From contig BQMF02000221.1 in the NCBI GenBank assembly GCA_027922465.2, positions 248,001 to 312,000 of the forward strand: 64,000 nt of DNA, read 5' to 3'. The position numbers and the translations under genes were made by a program. This stretch comes from Turritopsis dohrnii. Lineage: Eukaryota; Cnidaria; Hydrozoa; Anthoathecata; Oceaniidae. Below, piece by piece: positions 24,701 through 36,800 of this stretch (positions are counted from its first letter, which is position 1; the number at the start of each line of letters is the position of its first letter). Below the pieces are notes generated by a model that had not been told where the DNA came from, made no database searches, and was given only the letters and a program-made list of their open reading frames with translations.

Positions 24701-26142
24701 CCGCTGCACACCAGTTACTCTTCTGTTGACCTCGTGAGAGTCTCGTACTGATGCATGCATGTTGGATTCAATTTTCACTAAAAACAACAACAAATTAAAC
24801 CACAGTTAGAAAAGCTGTTATTATGTGGAGGGGTTCTTACGAGGGTTTTTTCTTTATTCATTCATTTATGACTTTCAAAGTTTGCCTCTCCTTCTAATAA
24901 TTCACTTGTGTGATTAACAGACAGCAATGGAATTTTATGTTCTTTCTTTGCAAGGAATTCAGGTTGAAAATTCTAAATCGCCATTAAAATTTATTTTTTC
25001 ACGAGATGATTCCAGAATGAACTTAACAATCAAACATTTACTTATTCTATCTTTTAATACATCAACCTCTCTTCTGATGGAATCTGTTTCATCTTCAATC
25101 ATCTGCCTTCTATAATGAAAAACAACTTCAAGTATTATTAAAGCAGTTAAAAATTTGAAACCTAACAAAGAGAGAATTATGTTTACTGGACACACTTACT
25201 GGGCTTTAATATCTTGAAATATTCGATAATCTTTCCCATAAATATTTTCACTGCGTATTGACGATTGACTATTAGTCAATAAAGAACGAATAGAATCGAT
25301 TTCATTGCGCAATTCACGTTGCACAGAGTCAAGTTTACGACTGAAGTTCACACCAGGGGAGTCAGACAGCCGAGTCTCAATTTCCATTTGTCTATTTTTC
25401 AAAGTTTGGATTTCACTTGTTTGGAATTGGACGACATCACTCAAATGTGAAATTGTCTAAACAAATTTTTAAAACATAGCTTCAAGTCCCTTGAAAGGAG
25501 TATAGATGCATGATTTTTCATATCTGGTAAATTTTACCCAGAGTTTAGCACCAAAGCATTTGAAGTACCTTCTCAACTGTACAGCTTTCAGAAGATATAA
25601 TGAGTAAATAATCTGTGGTTTTTTACCTTTGATTGTTCTTCAATCCTCCTGCACAAACTTGTCACAAGCGAAGATTCTGATAAAGTAGGTGTTGCCGACA
25701 CATAATCGATGCTTCTGATTGGAGAAAATGTGTTTTGTGTAGCCTTATATCGAAAATGCCTCAAGCTATCTAAAAAGATAAACAACCAAAAGGTTTGTTG
25801 AAATTAAATTGGAAAAATCCGACTTTATAAAAAAAATCTTCAACATTGGGAAACACAAAATAATGCTTGAAACTGCAGTAGACACAAAATGTAATACCAT
25901 TTAACGAAGATGACGTTGTTGGAATCTTCTTTTTATCAGATAACCGATTCTTAAAAGAAAGATTAAGAAACATGCATGTCATGTGGTGTGAATACTTAGG
26001 CTTAGTAATCATAAAATATTACAAAATATAAATATTTTCAGTAATCAACAAACAGCATTATACTTACTTTGATTGATGAAATTGTTTTTTCCGTACTTTT
26101 CAACATGTGGTAAACATCATCACTCCACTGTTCTTGTGACAT
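21785..26142 (-). CDS. coiled-coil protein of unknown identity, 9 exons
   Basis: Exons on the - strand: 26142-26068, 25949-25898, 25769-25627, 25456-25200, 25109-25042, 24777-24701, 24613-24513, 23947-23823 and 22344-21785. All borders are GT-AG and phases join without a stop, giving 486 codons (485 aa). The protein starts MSQEQWSDDVYHMLKSTEK. Its middle (exons 4-7) is heptad-rich and charged, for example TLKNRQMEIETRL and ELQYLKKQIQEI, predicting a long coiled coil. The last exon encodes an acidic, Ser-rich, probably disordered tail (DISLESLTLDGDLIASDDE). There is no signal peptide, membrane segment or enzyme motif. The pattern would suit a centrosomal, ciliary or cytoskeletal scaffold, but that is inference. 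It is transcribed away from the CCDC17-like gene. The exon chain is well supported by phase; the function is unknown. Confidence 0.8.
23310..23552 (-). repeat. tRNA-derived SINE
   Basis: On the - strand the head reads tggcttagtgtttaaagc (A-box-like), then ggttcaaacccc (B box), followed by a body with cacgactcctggaggtac. It lies in the last intron of the coiled-coil gene. The B box matches the RNA polymerase III consensus well. Confidence 0.75.
24235..24490 (-). repeat. tRNA-derived SINE
   Basis: On the - strand the head reads gatagtgtagtggttagtac, a tRNA A-box arm, with ttggagtccagtc in the T-arm position. The body follows as far as about 24,235. The head resembles the SINE at 50,540-50,826. 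It sits in an intron of the coiled-coil gene. Confidence 0.65.
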
Positions 26143-26149
26143 CTTTTTT

Positions 26150-29100
26150 TATAGTTTTTTTCAACAATAAGTTAAGTTACAACATTTTTTTTACATCACA
26201 AGGAGAAGCATCTATCAGAGTGTCTGTAATATTATTGTTTCAAGTGGCAATAATTCTGACATTACAAAGTTTATTAGATCTTTAAAGAATAGTTCTTTTT
26301 AGTGTGTGAAAAATACCTGCATGAATACCTATGTATTATTGCCAGATATAGAATAAATGTACAGATATACTATATTTTACATTCAGGCACATCGAAGAAA
26401 CAGTATACCTTGACTGTGCATACTATGTACAATATTATATACCACAAGATCAAGTGCATTCAAGGCATAAAAAGTCATATGCCTCAGACAAGACACCTAA
26501 TAAGTAACTCAATTGTACCTCAAGATCAGGTATTAGGGACTTTACGAAACTATGAATGTCATGAAGATGATGATGTATACAAGATATTTAATATTCAATG
26601 GATCACAAAACAACAACTTGGGTTAAGAGGTTTGCTTATAATGTTAATGAGGGTTGTTTCATGAACTTATAGTTACAGAATCATGATGGAACCAAGGAAA
26701 ACAGATACAGAATACTGCTACTCTCACGTCTTTTTTTTGACTTCAAAATATATACTACTTTTCACATTTAGAACATGGAAATCTGATAATGATATTAGGA
26801 AAATTAAAAACACTTCCCAATAGTCTAGTGTGGAATATATTCTTTCTAAAGCAAACCTAATTAAGTAAAGCAAATCTATGAAGTAAAGCGAATCTTTGTT
26901 TGCCTCATGTCATCGTTCTCGTTGCCATCATAGTTTCATACTTGCCTCAAACTTGTGACATGAAAGGTATTATTATGTGGTATTCGACCTATATTATTTT
27001 GATCAGAGGACACAATCTCGAAAGCACTCTATTTTTTATGAGCACAAATTTTATAAGAACATTGGGGCTGAAAATAACAAAAATAAAAACCACTTCAATT
27101 GAATTCTGGGGAATTTTAGAACATCATTATTTTATATACAGACTTAACTTTACAAAATTAATATTAAGTTTTATTGTTTGAGATATAGTCATAGTCATAC
27201 ATTCTTATAAAAAAGAGTGCCTACACTACTATCTAGGTATTTTTTATTAAGACATGAATAAGGGTAACTTTCGTGAAAATTTTGCTTTTTCATTTTTTTC
27301 ACTAATCCGATGTAAAATGACCTGAATTTTCGAATGGTGCAATTGTTTTTTGGAAACATAAATTGGAATTGGAAACATTCCTTTTCTTGTTTATCATTTC
27401 ATTAATCCTATATCAAATAAACAAAACATAATGATCAAATAATACACACCGGAACTCTCATTGAGGATAAAATAATTAGTGAAGAAAAACAAACCATTGT
27501 TTGTGTATTTTTATCAAATAAAAACCAATGAACATAAGCACATGTCATTATACTAAAGTCAGAGATCAAAATAATGATTATATATTCTGCATGTTTAGCT
27601 GTAAATTCTATAAAAACTTTTCGACATGTTCATTTTTTAAGAAAGTGACTGATACAATGTAAATGTAAAGAATGAAAAGAGCTCTGAGGTGGAAATCTAG
27701 CAATAATTCAAGCTGATTTTTTCGTAAAAATAAACAGAACTTGAATATTATGATGTTAACTTTGATGAAAATATAAAAAAAAATAAGCTGTAAAAAAGAA
27801 GTGAAAATATCTTCAAAAATACACAATTTCAGGAAAAAAGAAAAAACCTGTTTTTAGATTGACATCTTATGATTTGAAAACGCCAAACAGTATAAGTGTA
27901 GCTTCAGCAGTTTTGACAATGAAGCTTCAAATATAAAATACATACCTCTTTTTTATTGGACTCAAAAACCTGAAATTATTATTGTTGATGTTTCATGATT
28001 TTGAAAAGATGTATAAAGCTTCATCTTGTTGCTTATGTATTATATATCTATGAAAACATGCTTTATTCTTGGTATACATTCCAAAGCAAATGGTACTCCT
28101 TACTATAGGTGAATTTCATGGTGATGTAAAAATGTTTTGATATGTCTCAATGATTAAACATAATATATATTTTTCATTGATAAAGCATTTTATTGTCAAG
28201 GCTAATTGCTTCTTCACACATTCTTGTCAGCATAAAATTTATAACATCACATAATTACCATTAGCAACAATGGAATCATTAGCTTATAATAATATTCAAA
28301 ATGGGTAAATCTTTAAGGACCTATGAATATCGTTTCTTGGTATAAAAGCAAGTTTAAAAGTTAAAAAAGCCTTCAGCTTTATTAGAAGAGACTCCATCAT
28401 AGTAGCACTATAAGTAAAGTTTGCCTTCTACACGCATAGAGAACTTTCCAATGTTACTTGAAAGCTAATAGTGAGTGAAGTAGAACTCTCAATAGATTTC
28501 AAAAGTTAATGTGCATTAGATGTGCATTAGATTTGATTGTCAGACCTTCTTCTGAAAACCGAATAAGCCGATAAAATCATGATGTAAAGAGTGATGTTAA
28601 ATTTTATGTGAATCTAGTTTACACATTTTTACAGTTAAATGACTTGATTAATAACATTGAATGTCGTAGCTAACACTGATAATTATTGAGCAAAACATTA
28701 CTAAAATGTTTTGTTTCATGCAGTCATGGAAATCATGTAAACCAGGGATTCTTCAATTGAGGCATCTATCACTCAAATGAGCTATTTTCTAGTTTTTCTC
28801 ATGTGCAGAAAAAGAATCTGTCTAACAGAGTGCAATTTTTAACTTAAAGCAAAAAGGGAGAAAATAGCTAACAATCCATCCATACCATGTGGGACATTTT
28901 CCACATAGATTTGCTAAAAATATATATATGATTTTGCTCAAAATTTGTTCTGGTAAATGAAGCAGAATGAGCAGAATGTTTCCTTTCGCATGCTTTTGTG
29001 ACTTTAGAAGTTGCTTACCACAGCGGCATCATGATCATTGAAATTCAAAACAGCTTCATTAAGGGCTATTATATACCATAGATCTGATTTTGGCTTTATA

Positions 29101-30280
29101 AAGAAAGAAAGATCGATTCAATTACAGGATCCCTCAATTGAGGCATCCCTAATTTAATAGTTATTTTAAATACCTCAATTGAGGGATCCCTTCCTTGTTT
29201 TTATGATTTCTCCCGTGACTGTCCTGTTATGTATTTTCTTCACATCCACAATACATATCAAAAGTTTAAAGTAAAAGTTTAATCACACAGTCAATCAGGT
29301 CATACCAAAGAAGTACCAAACGTATTTACCACGGTCGTACACGTGAGACACACACGTGTGTGGCGAGTGTGTGTTTTGATTATACCCATCTCTCTCATTA
29401 TTTACTTTTTTATGTTACAACAACAGTGTGTCTGAATGTTTCAGCTGGACAACGAAAAAATGAAGCCTTGATATCGGTAAACATTGAAAAGATTTAAAGT
29501 AATGTAGATAATGCTGTGAATATCAAAAACATGAATGCTTTGATTCTTTAATTCAAAGCACGCTACAAACAAATCGCGGCATGTTTTTAAAAATTTATAA
29601 AAAAATGATATGAACTTACAAATTATGTTCTTTAGAAAAACGTTGCTAGGAAGATAGCAAGTGCGATGTTTTATTACCAATCAGGCATGGAATTATATCT
29701 ACTTACACGGCCACATGAAAAGGTCGTTAACTCAAACTACATAACAAATATGGATTCCATTTTGTGACTTTTTGATTTCGATTCTGTTCACAATTTTTTA
29801 AATCCCTTTTCTGTTCCTAAATATAATTTTTTGGGCGAATAATTTATCAAAAATCAAATCACCAGAAGCTTACACATATTGTGAAAGAAAATGAGATCGA
29901 ATGTTTTCATATTACTATTCGACTTTACATTCCAAGACTTTTCCCCCCAACTTTTAATGTAAAAGATTTTTTAGCAACTTTTTACAGATTCGTTGTACAT
30001 TTGACAAGTGCATAGCACGAAACTCAGACTCATGTACTTATTTTAACTTTTTAGTTCACTTGTATGTGTATGGTTGAAAGATAATAATTTAATAAATTAA
30101 CTTTGCCCTGGAATTCATTGAGCACTCTGAAACAACAACTTTTCAATAAAATCGTACATTCCAAGAGTCATATCAGGAGTGCTTTCCTTTTGTGAATAGG
30201 ATGGATTGTTGTTTGCTTAACTTTTTCTGTTCTTTTCTTCAGTACTACTATTGATGATGTTACGATTCTGAAAAAGACGA
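26150..30280. other. intergenic space between divergent genes; AT-rich
   Basis: Lies between the starts of the coiled-coil gene (-) and the CCDC17-like gene (+), so both promoters should fall here, though no motif is strong enough to call. No exon is recognised. One clear palindromic pair is listed separately (29,124-29,191). Confidence 0.6.
29124..29191. repeat. inverted repeat ggatccctcaattgagg
   Basis: ggatccctcaattgaggcat is followed 28 bp later by its inverse, cctcaattgagggatcc. Each arm also holds the self-complementary word cctcaattgagg. A related copy (ggattcttcaattgaggcat) is at 28,745-28,764. May be a tiny foldback element or a dyad site. Confidence 0.7.
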
Positions 30281-30281
30281 A

Positions 30282-30821
30282 ATGCAGTCAGAATTTCACT
30301 GTACATATTGTAATTTGAATTTCTTGAATAAAGAAGTATATGAACGGCATAAAGTTAAATTTTGTCCTCATCAAGATGGACAATTAAATACAAAAGATTT
30401 CTTTTCAAGACAGAGAATGACGGCTAAGCAGGTAAATTTCAGCAACACTAGAAGTGTCATCTCCATTAGTTAATTCATTGCCGTGATGTAATTTCTGTTT
30501 TAGAATTCAAGTGCTAACTCAAATGCAGATGGAGTAACCACTAAGTTTCAAAAATTTTCATTGGACCATCATTATCACATAAATATTGACCAACTAAAGA
30601 ATGAAGCACATAAATTGGAAAAAGAAAAAGAAGGTTTGTGTTAATTCACTATGTGTACATGAATGAAACACCAATTATTCAAAATTATACTATATTGATA
30701 CCAAGTCATATTTCCTAGCTCATTACTATTTTTGTTTCAAGCTCTTGTGAAACAGTTGGATTTGTATGGCTACCAAAACACAAATAACTTCTACCAATCA
30801 AGCAATGAAGATAATGAAAAG
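30282..30821 (+). CDS. CCDC17: CCDC17-like gene, N-terminal exons (C2H2 zinc finger)
   Basis: Exon 1 opens with [20 protein letters not shown], continuing to a C-x2-C ... H-x4-C pattern (C7, C10, H23, C28), a zinc finger of C2HC type. The ATG at 30,282 follows an in-frame non-coding leader. Exon 2 encodes [20 protein letters not shown] and exon 3 a short helical segment ending NEDNEK. Phases 0, 1 and 0 join cleanly. A further exon starting at 31,141 ([17 protein letters not shown]) would restore phase to the exon at 38,808 but needs a weak GTTGTT donor. Confidence 0.8.
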
Positions 30822-30864
30822 GTGGGTATATACCTATTTCATTTCCTCATTAAAAATTCATTAA

Positions 30865-30895
<31 letters not shown>

Positions 30896-33800
30896 TTATT
30901 TAGTCAAGCAGGTTAAAATACAAGGCAGCATGAAGCTGATGTGGACCTACCTAGGTTTATTAAAATGTCACTAGAAATAGTAAGCTCAGCTAAATAAGGA
31001 ATTTATTTATCAATGTTGCCTGATACTTGCATAATACAAGAAGTAACTTAAGAAAAACAATACATTACATACAATGAAATACATATTAGATGGAGAAACT
31101 TTTGTACAATGTTATTATATCATATTTTTTTACGCATTCAGACCACGGAAGAGGACAGACGTTCAAAAACCCGCCCTTTTTTTGCAAGAAAGTTGTTAAG
31201 CAGGAAATAAAACAAACAAAGATGCCCTACAGGCAGAAGGCTTTCTGCAAAATCTGTTAAAGCATGAAAAATGAGATATGTTATGTCATTTATGAAATTC
31301 GACAGAAAACATTGCATGATCTAGATGGGCTCGTACCACAGACCTTTGGGTTAAGTGTACTAGCCAACTGCGCCACGGAATGTGTATCTGTATTATATTA
31401 TACACCTTTTTTTAATTCTTCTGTTTACAAAACATTAAGAACTTCATTTTAGTTAGAAAAGGATAATTACAGTCCAAGATAATTATTGGTTTCTTCTATA
31501 AATTTTCTTTTGTATCTTAAAATTTGTTTTATATCTTAAAATATATAACCTTAAGAGAAGAAATTGTTTGCGGAAGAAATTTGTACGGAACTTTTTTTGC
31601 CAATTCCACAAAAATGAATAATATTGGTCATCCGCAAAAATAAATTCCACAAAACTTTCCAATCAAAAATTTTACTCCGCAAAACTTTTGGAATTTTTCA
31701 CCCGTAAAGAACTGATTTTTCACTTTGCTTTGCATATAAATGAAAGTCTCGTCTTTACATAACGTTTGGAAAATGAAAAAGGGGGTTGAAAAAGGAAAGA
31801 TGTTGAGGTTATTGAATTTATTTATCACTCTTCGTCAAAAACAATACAAGCAGCATCAACAATTGCAACAGGTTTTGTGCTTCGTACTGTTGCTTTTACT
31901 TTGAGAAACAATCTTATGTCGGCGGCAGAGGTATGACAGTTTCTCGTTATTGTTTTTTGCTTTTTCCTTCATGGGAAATAGACCTAAACTGAGTAACATA
32001 CTCAGTTGCATTTGTTACTTTGACCTAAATAGGTACTAAATTAGGTCTTTTCTGACTTTTGATTTTACTAAATTCTTGTTTCCGCAAAAATTACTTCCAC
32101 AAGCAATTTCTTCTCTTAAGGTATTTTAATATTGATCAAAGAAACTTTTGTAAATCTTTTGCTGACATGGAATGTGCGGTGTTTTGATTTCATGCAAATG
32201 CACACCCGAGATTTCAAAAAAAGGCTAGGTTTGGACAGTAAGAAAAAACAAAACCAGTTTTAATAGATTTCTGCGAAAGCAGAAATCTAACAACAACACA
32301 TCAGCTCAAGCTTCTGCATCCAGCTCTGCTACATTAACACAAGAAGTTATAGAAAATACAAATGAAAATGGCTGTTATGTCTTTCATGTATATAATGGGA
32401 CAGAAATATCTTTTATAAACACCTTTTTTGAGCAAGAAATGGAGGGCGCTATCTTATTTTAGAAATGAGCTTCAAAATCAGATTACTAACTTTATGAAAG
32501 ATCTAGAATCCAAATTAAGGAACGAAATTTCTTAGCAAAAGAAATCATCACTAGCCTTGAAAATGAACTGACCGAATGTCAATATGATAGAATCGTCAAT
32601 ATGATAGACGAAATAATGTGAAAATCTCTAGGATTAAAGATTCAGTTCAGGATGACAATCTAGAGGAAGCTGTAATCAAAATTTCTGGTTTTGTTGGTAC
32701 TAAAACTAAAAAGCATGATACAGAAGCTTGCCACTGACTACACGTTAACTACACGTTTTTCTTAATATTTTTGGCCCCATGGAATCTTTTCCATGTTCAA
32801 TTTGTAACAAACCAGTTAGAAATAATGCTATTTTTTGCAACTTTTGTGAACTTTGGGTTCATCCAAAATGTAATCGCCTTAACACTAGTGATTTCAATAA
32901 AAATTTATTGAATCAGATGAAAATGAGGTCTGATCCTGCTATAAATGTAACTGTACCCTTTTTCCACAGAACTTAGAACCTGATGAATCCGTTAAGCTTT
33001 AATGATGAAGAAAACTTCTTCTCTTCGATTTTGCAGACACAACACTCTGAAAACCTGAAATCTATTGATTACAGATATTATGACACACTCTCTTTTAACA
33101 AGATGATTTCTAATTCTTCAATGTTCCAAAGCCTAACTACATCTTTTTTTTTTATTTAAATGTGAATTCTCTTAATTTGCATCTGGATAATCTTGAAATC
33201 TTCCTCAGTTCTCTAAATCTTAATTTTTGATATCATAGGACTTTCTGAAACTCGCGTCTTATGTATATACTTCAATTTCTGGCCCCTATTATTTCTGGAT
33301 ATCAATCATATGTCACTGGTACTGAAGCTAATCATGGTGGTACTCTGCTTTTTTATTTCTAACAAATTAAATTCATTTAGAAGATTTGATCTTGAGACTC
33401 TTATGTGGGGAGTAAGCTTTTCGAATCAGCATTTTACACTAATTCATATTAAAAATAAGCTGAATATTGTGGTTGGTACTACAGACACCATGCTCTTTCT
33501 CCTTCAGATTTCTCAAATAATTTTCTTCTTCCTCTACGAGAAAAAGTAAAGCACCAAGGCAAGCTACTTGTTCTTTTAGGTGATTTTAGTCTAAATCTGA
33601 TTAAAACAATGAAAGTCAGACAGCTAATTTCCTTGATATCTTTGGTAACTATCTCATGCTTCCTTACATTAACCTTCCTACTAGAATAAGCAATTCTTCT
33701 CAAATTTTGATTGACAATATTTTCATTTCACCCCATTCATTTAAATCAGTATCAGGTAATTTTATTTTTGGCATCAATTTGCCCAATTTGTAATTTTTAG

Positions 33801-36800
33801 ATCAAAAACCCTTTTAATCCAGCAAGAACGTATAAGGATTGGAAAAAATTTAATACTGAATATTTTATATCTGATTTTAGATCAATTGACTGGAATACAT
33901 TTTCTTGAACTTGGAAATAAAGATCATAGGATTTTAATTTATTTATGGATAAACTAAACAAACCTATAGACTTGTACACTCCCACAAGAACATTGTCCAA
34001 AAAACAAATACTAAGTAAAGATAAACGTTGGCTAACTAAAGGTTTAAGGAAATCCGTAATGAAACGAGATAAAATCTTGAAGAAGTACATAAACAGTAGA
34101 GATCTGGAAACCAAAAATAATCTCCATAGTAAGTATAAACATTACCACAACACAACTCTGATCTGGAAAGGGATTAATGACCTTTTACATAGCACGAAAG
34201 TAAAATCATTAATATTTCCCTATTGAGAATGAAATCATTGAGAATCAATCTGAAGTTGCTAGTGCTTTTAATGACTTTTTCAGTTCCATTGCTCAAAACC
34301 TACAAGATAAAATTCCTAACTTTGGTAACTTTGAAGATTTACTGGTCTCACATTTCCTGAATCTGTTTTCCTCAAAGCTGTTACTATAGATGAAATGTTG
34401 AAAACCATGAAATCTCATAATCATTCTAAAAGCACTGGTGACTCTAGCATTCATCAAAGAATTTTTCATCGTGTCCCTATTGAACTTGCAAATATTTTAA
34501 CATCTTTTAATCAACCTAACGTTTGAGACTGGTATATTCCCCCATTCGCTTAAAATTACTAAAGTGATTCCCATATTAAGAACAAGGGTTCAAACTTAGA
34601 TGTCAATAATTATCGTCCACTTCCGTTGCTCTCAAATATAGACAAAATATTTGAAAAGCTAGTTCATGAAAGGTTAACATCCTTCATTAAACATAAGCAT
34701 AATGTCTTTTTAATTAAACAATTTGGTTTCAGGAAATCTCAACCATACATTAATTACATTAAATGAAAAGATCAGGAAATCCCTAGATAATGGACAATTT
34801 TCTTGTGGTGTGTTCATTGACCTACAAAAAGCAGTTGATCCTGTAGATCATAACATCCTTCGACGTGAGCTTGAACATTATGGTATCCGAGGCAGGTGCA
34901 ATCAATGGTTCAGATTCTATTTAACAGGTAGAATGCAATATGCCAGCCTAAAATGGTAAAAAAATCTGGTTCATGGCGTTCTTCAAGGATCTGTCTTAGG
35001 ACCTTTACTATTCATTATTGTACCTTAATCACCTTTCAAATGGCCTACTGTTTAGTGAAGCTACTCTATTTGCTGATGACACTTGCTTACTTTATTCTAG
35101 TTCCTCTCTTAAATTGATAGAGAAACATCTAAACATTGATCTGAGGCAGCTATTTAAATGGCTTTGTGCTTATAAGATTTCTCTCAATGTTTCCAAAACT
35201 GAAGCTCTACTTTTTCATAATGATCATAAAGTTATCAGCCGTAATGCTCAGCTGAAATTAAAATGGCAAATTATTATCTTTTGTAATGCAGTCAAGAGTT
35301 CATTATAGACAATCACCTTTCTTGGAAAACTCATTTTGATACTCTTTCTATAGAACTTAGAAAATCAAATAGTTTTATTTCCAAGCTTTGTCATTTTGCC
35401 CCTAGATCTATCCTTCTTCATTTTTATTATTCATTTTTTGACTCTCACTTAAGATATGCTTGCCCAAGTCGGGGGTCAAAATTCAAACTGTACTAGAATT
35501 TTTAAGCTTCAGAAGCAGTATCTGAGATTGATAACCTTTTCAAAATAAATGCTCATACTTCACTTATTTTCTTGGATCATGAAATTCCAAAGCTTTCTGA
35601 TCAAGTTAAACTGCTTAATGTTACCTTAATTTTTCTTATACTCACTAACTCTGCACCTGTTGCTCTGATCAATGCATACAACTTAAAAGAAATACCCAGA
35701 TTTTCATCACACCAGGGGACATTTTTTAGGATTACCCACCAGACCACAATGTAATACCTCCAAATATGGCATAAACTCTATTATTTACCAGTCTGTAGTT
35801 CAGTGGAACGAGCTTCAGATGCTTTATCCAGGATCTGACTTTACAACCCTTTCGAAATCTGAACTTAGTAATCTTTACAAAAGCATTATTTTCAGTAGTT
35901 ACTGATTTATTCCAAATTAAGTTTTTACTTGTTTAAAGTAGTGATACAGTTTTGCACTTAACTTGTATTTCAGGTGATCACCTCTCTGATTAGCCATTGA
36001 CTATTAGGTGTGTCTCCTTTCATTTTTTCAGATATGTACATGATTTTCCTTGTTTTATTTGTTTGGGAATTATACTTCTATTGTATGTATCTGTTTGAAT
36101 GAAGAAGAAATATTACTACTACTACTAAAATTAGTGGTATAATGAGCTAAGTTATGAAAGAAGTGTGCATTTCCTGAATACCCTCAATATTAAAATAACA
36201 TATGCTAAAAGGTTACACAAAAAAGGTGAGTTACTGAGAAAAGTAGTCTATTTCACGTGCTTTGGGGACTTAATGATATCAAACAAAGTAGAAATAGGAA
36301 TAAGGTCATGTGACTTGGGTAATTTTCCCTAAAGTTTCTGGCGATCCAGATCTGTGAAAGGGGGACCATTTAACCGACAATGAGTTAGCGTAGACTAAAA
36401 GTTTAATGCCTCTACGGTAAGTACTTTCTGATGCGATGACCTTACGAAATCTTACCAAAGCGTGAACAAATGATGATTTTTTTTGAAAATAAACAATTCC
36501 TCACTCGCTGTTCTGTTTTTTGTTAAAATAATAAAAAAGCACTCTGAAATGGAGTTCACTTGAGACTGAAATCATTTTAGCTTTGCTGCAAATACGACCT
36601 GTTGTGGAATGTTTTCTTCTATTTTCCAAAACAAATGCAGAAGATTGTGTGAAAATGTTTTACACCAAAGATATGTTCACATTATACAAAAATCTATCAA
36701 TATCACTGTTTTGTTCTCTTCTATGACATTTTCTAAGGTCAGACTGGACAATTTGACAGAAGAGTGATCTTCATCCAGCGCTTCCATTGCTTGATGCAAT

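Noticed and set aside
26302..27181. ORFs of 120 and 93 codons as possible exons
   Set aside because: No splice borders in matching phase, no motif, AT-rich composition like the rest of the intergenic region.
31310..31382. Functional tRNA gene on the - strand
   Set aside because: Boxes A and B are visible, but the acceptor stem does not pair; called a SINE head or tRNA pseudogene instead.
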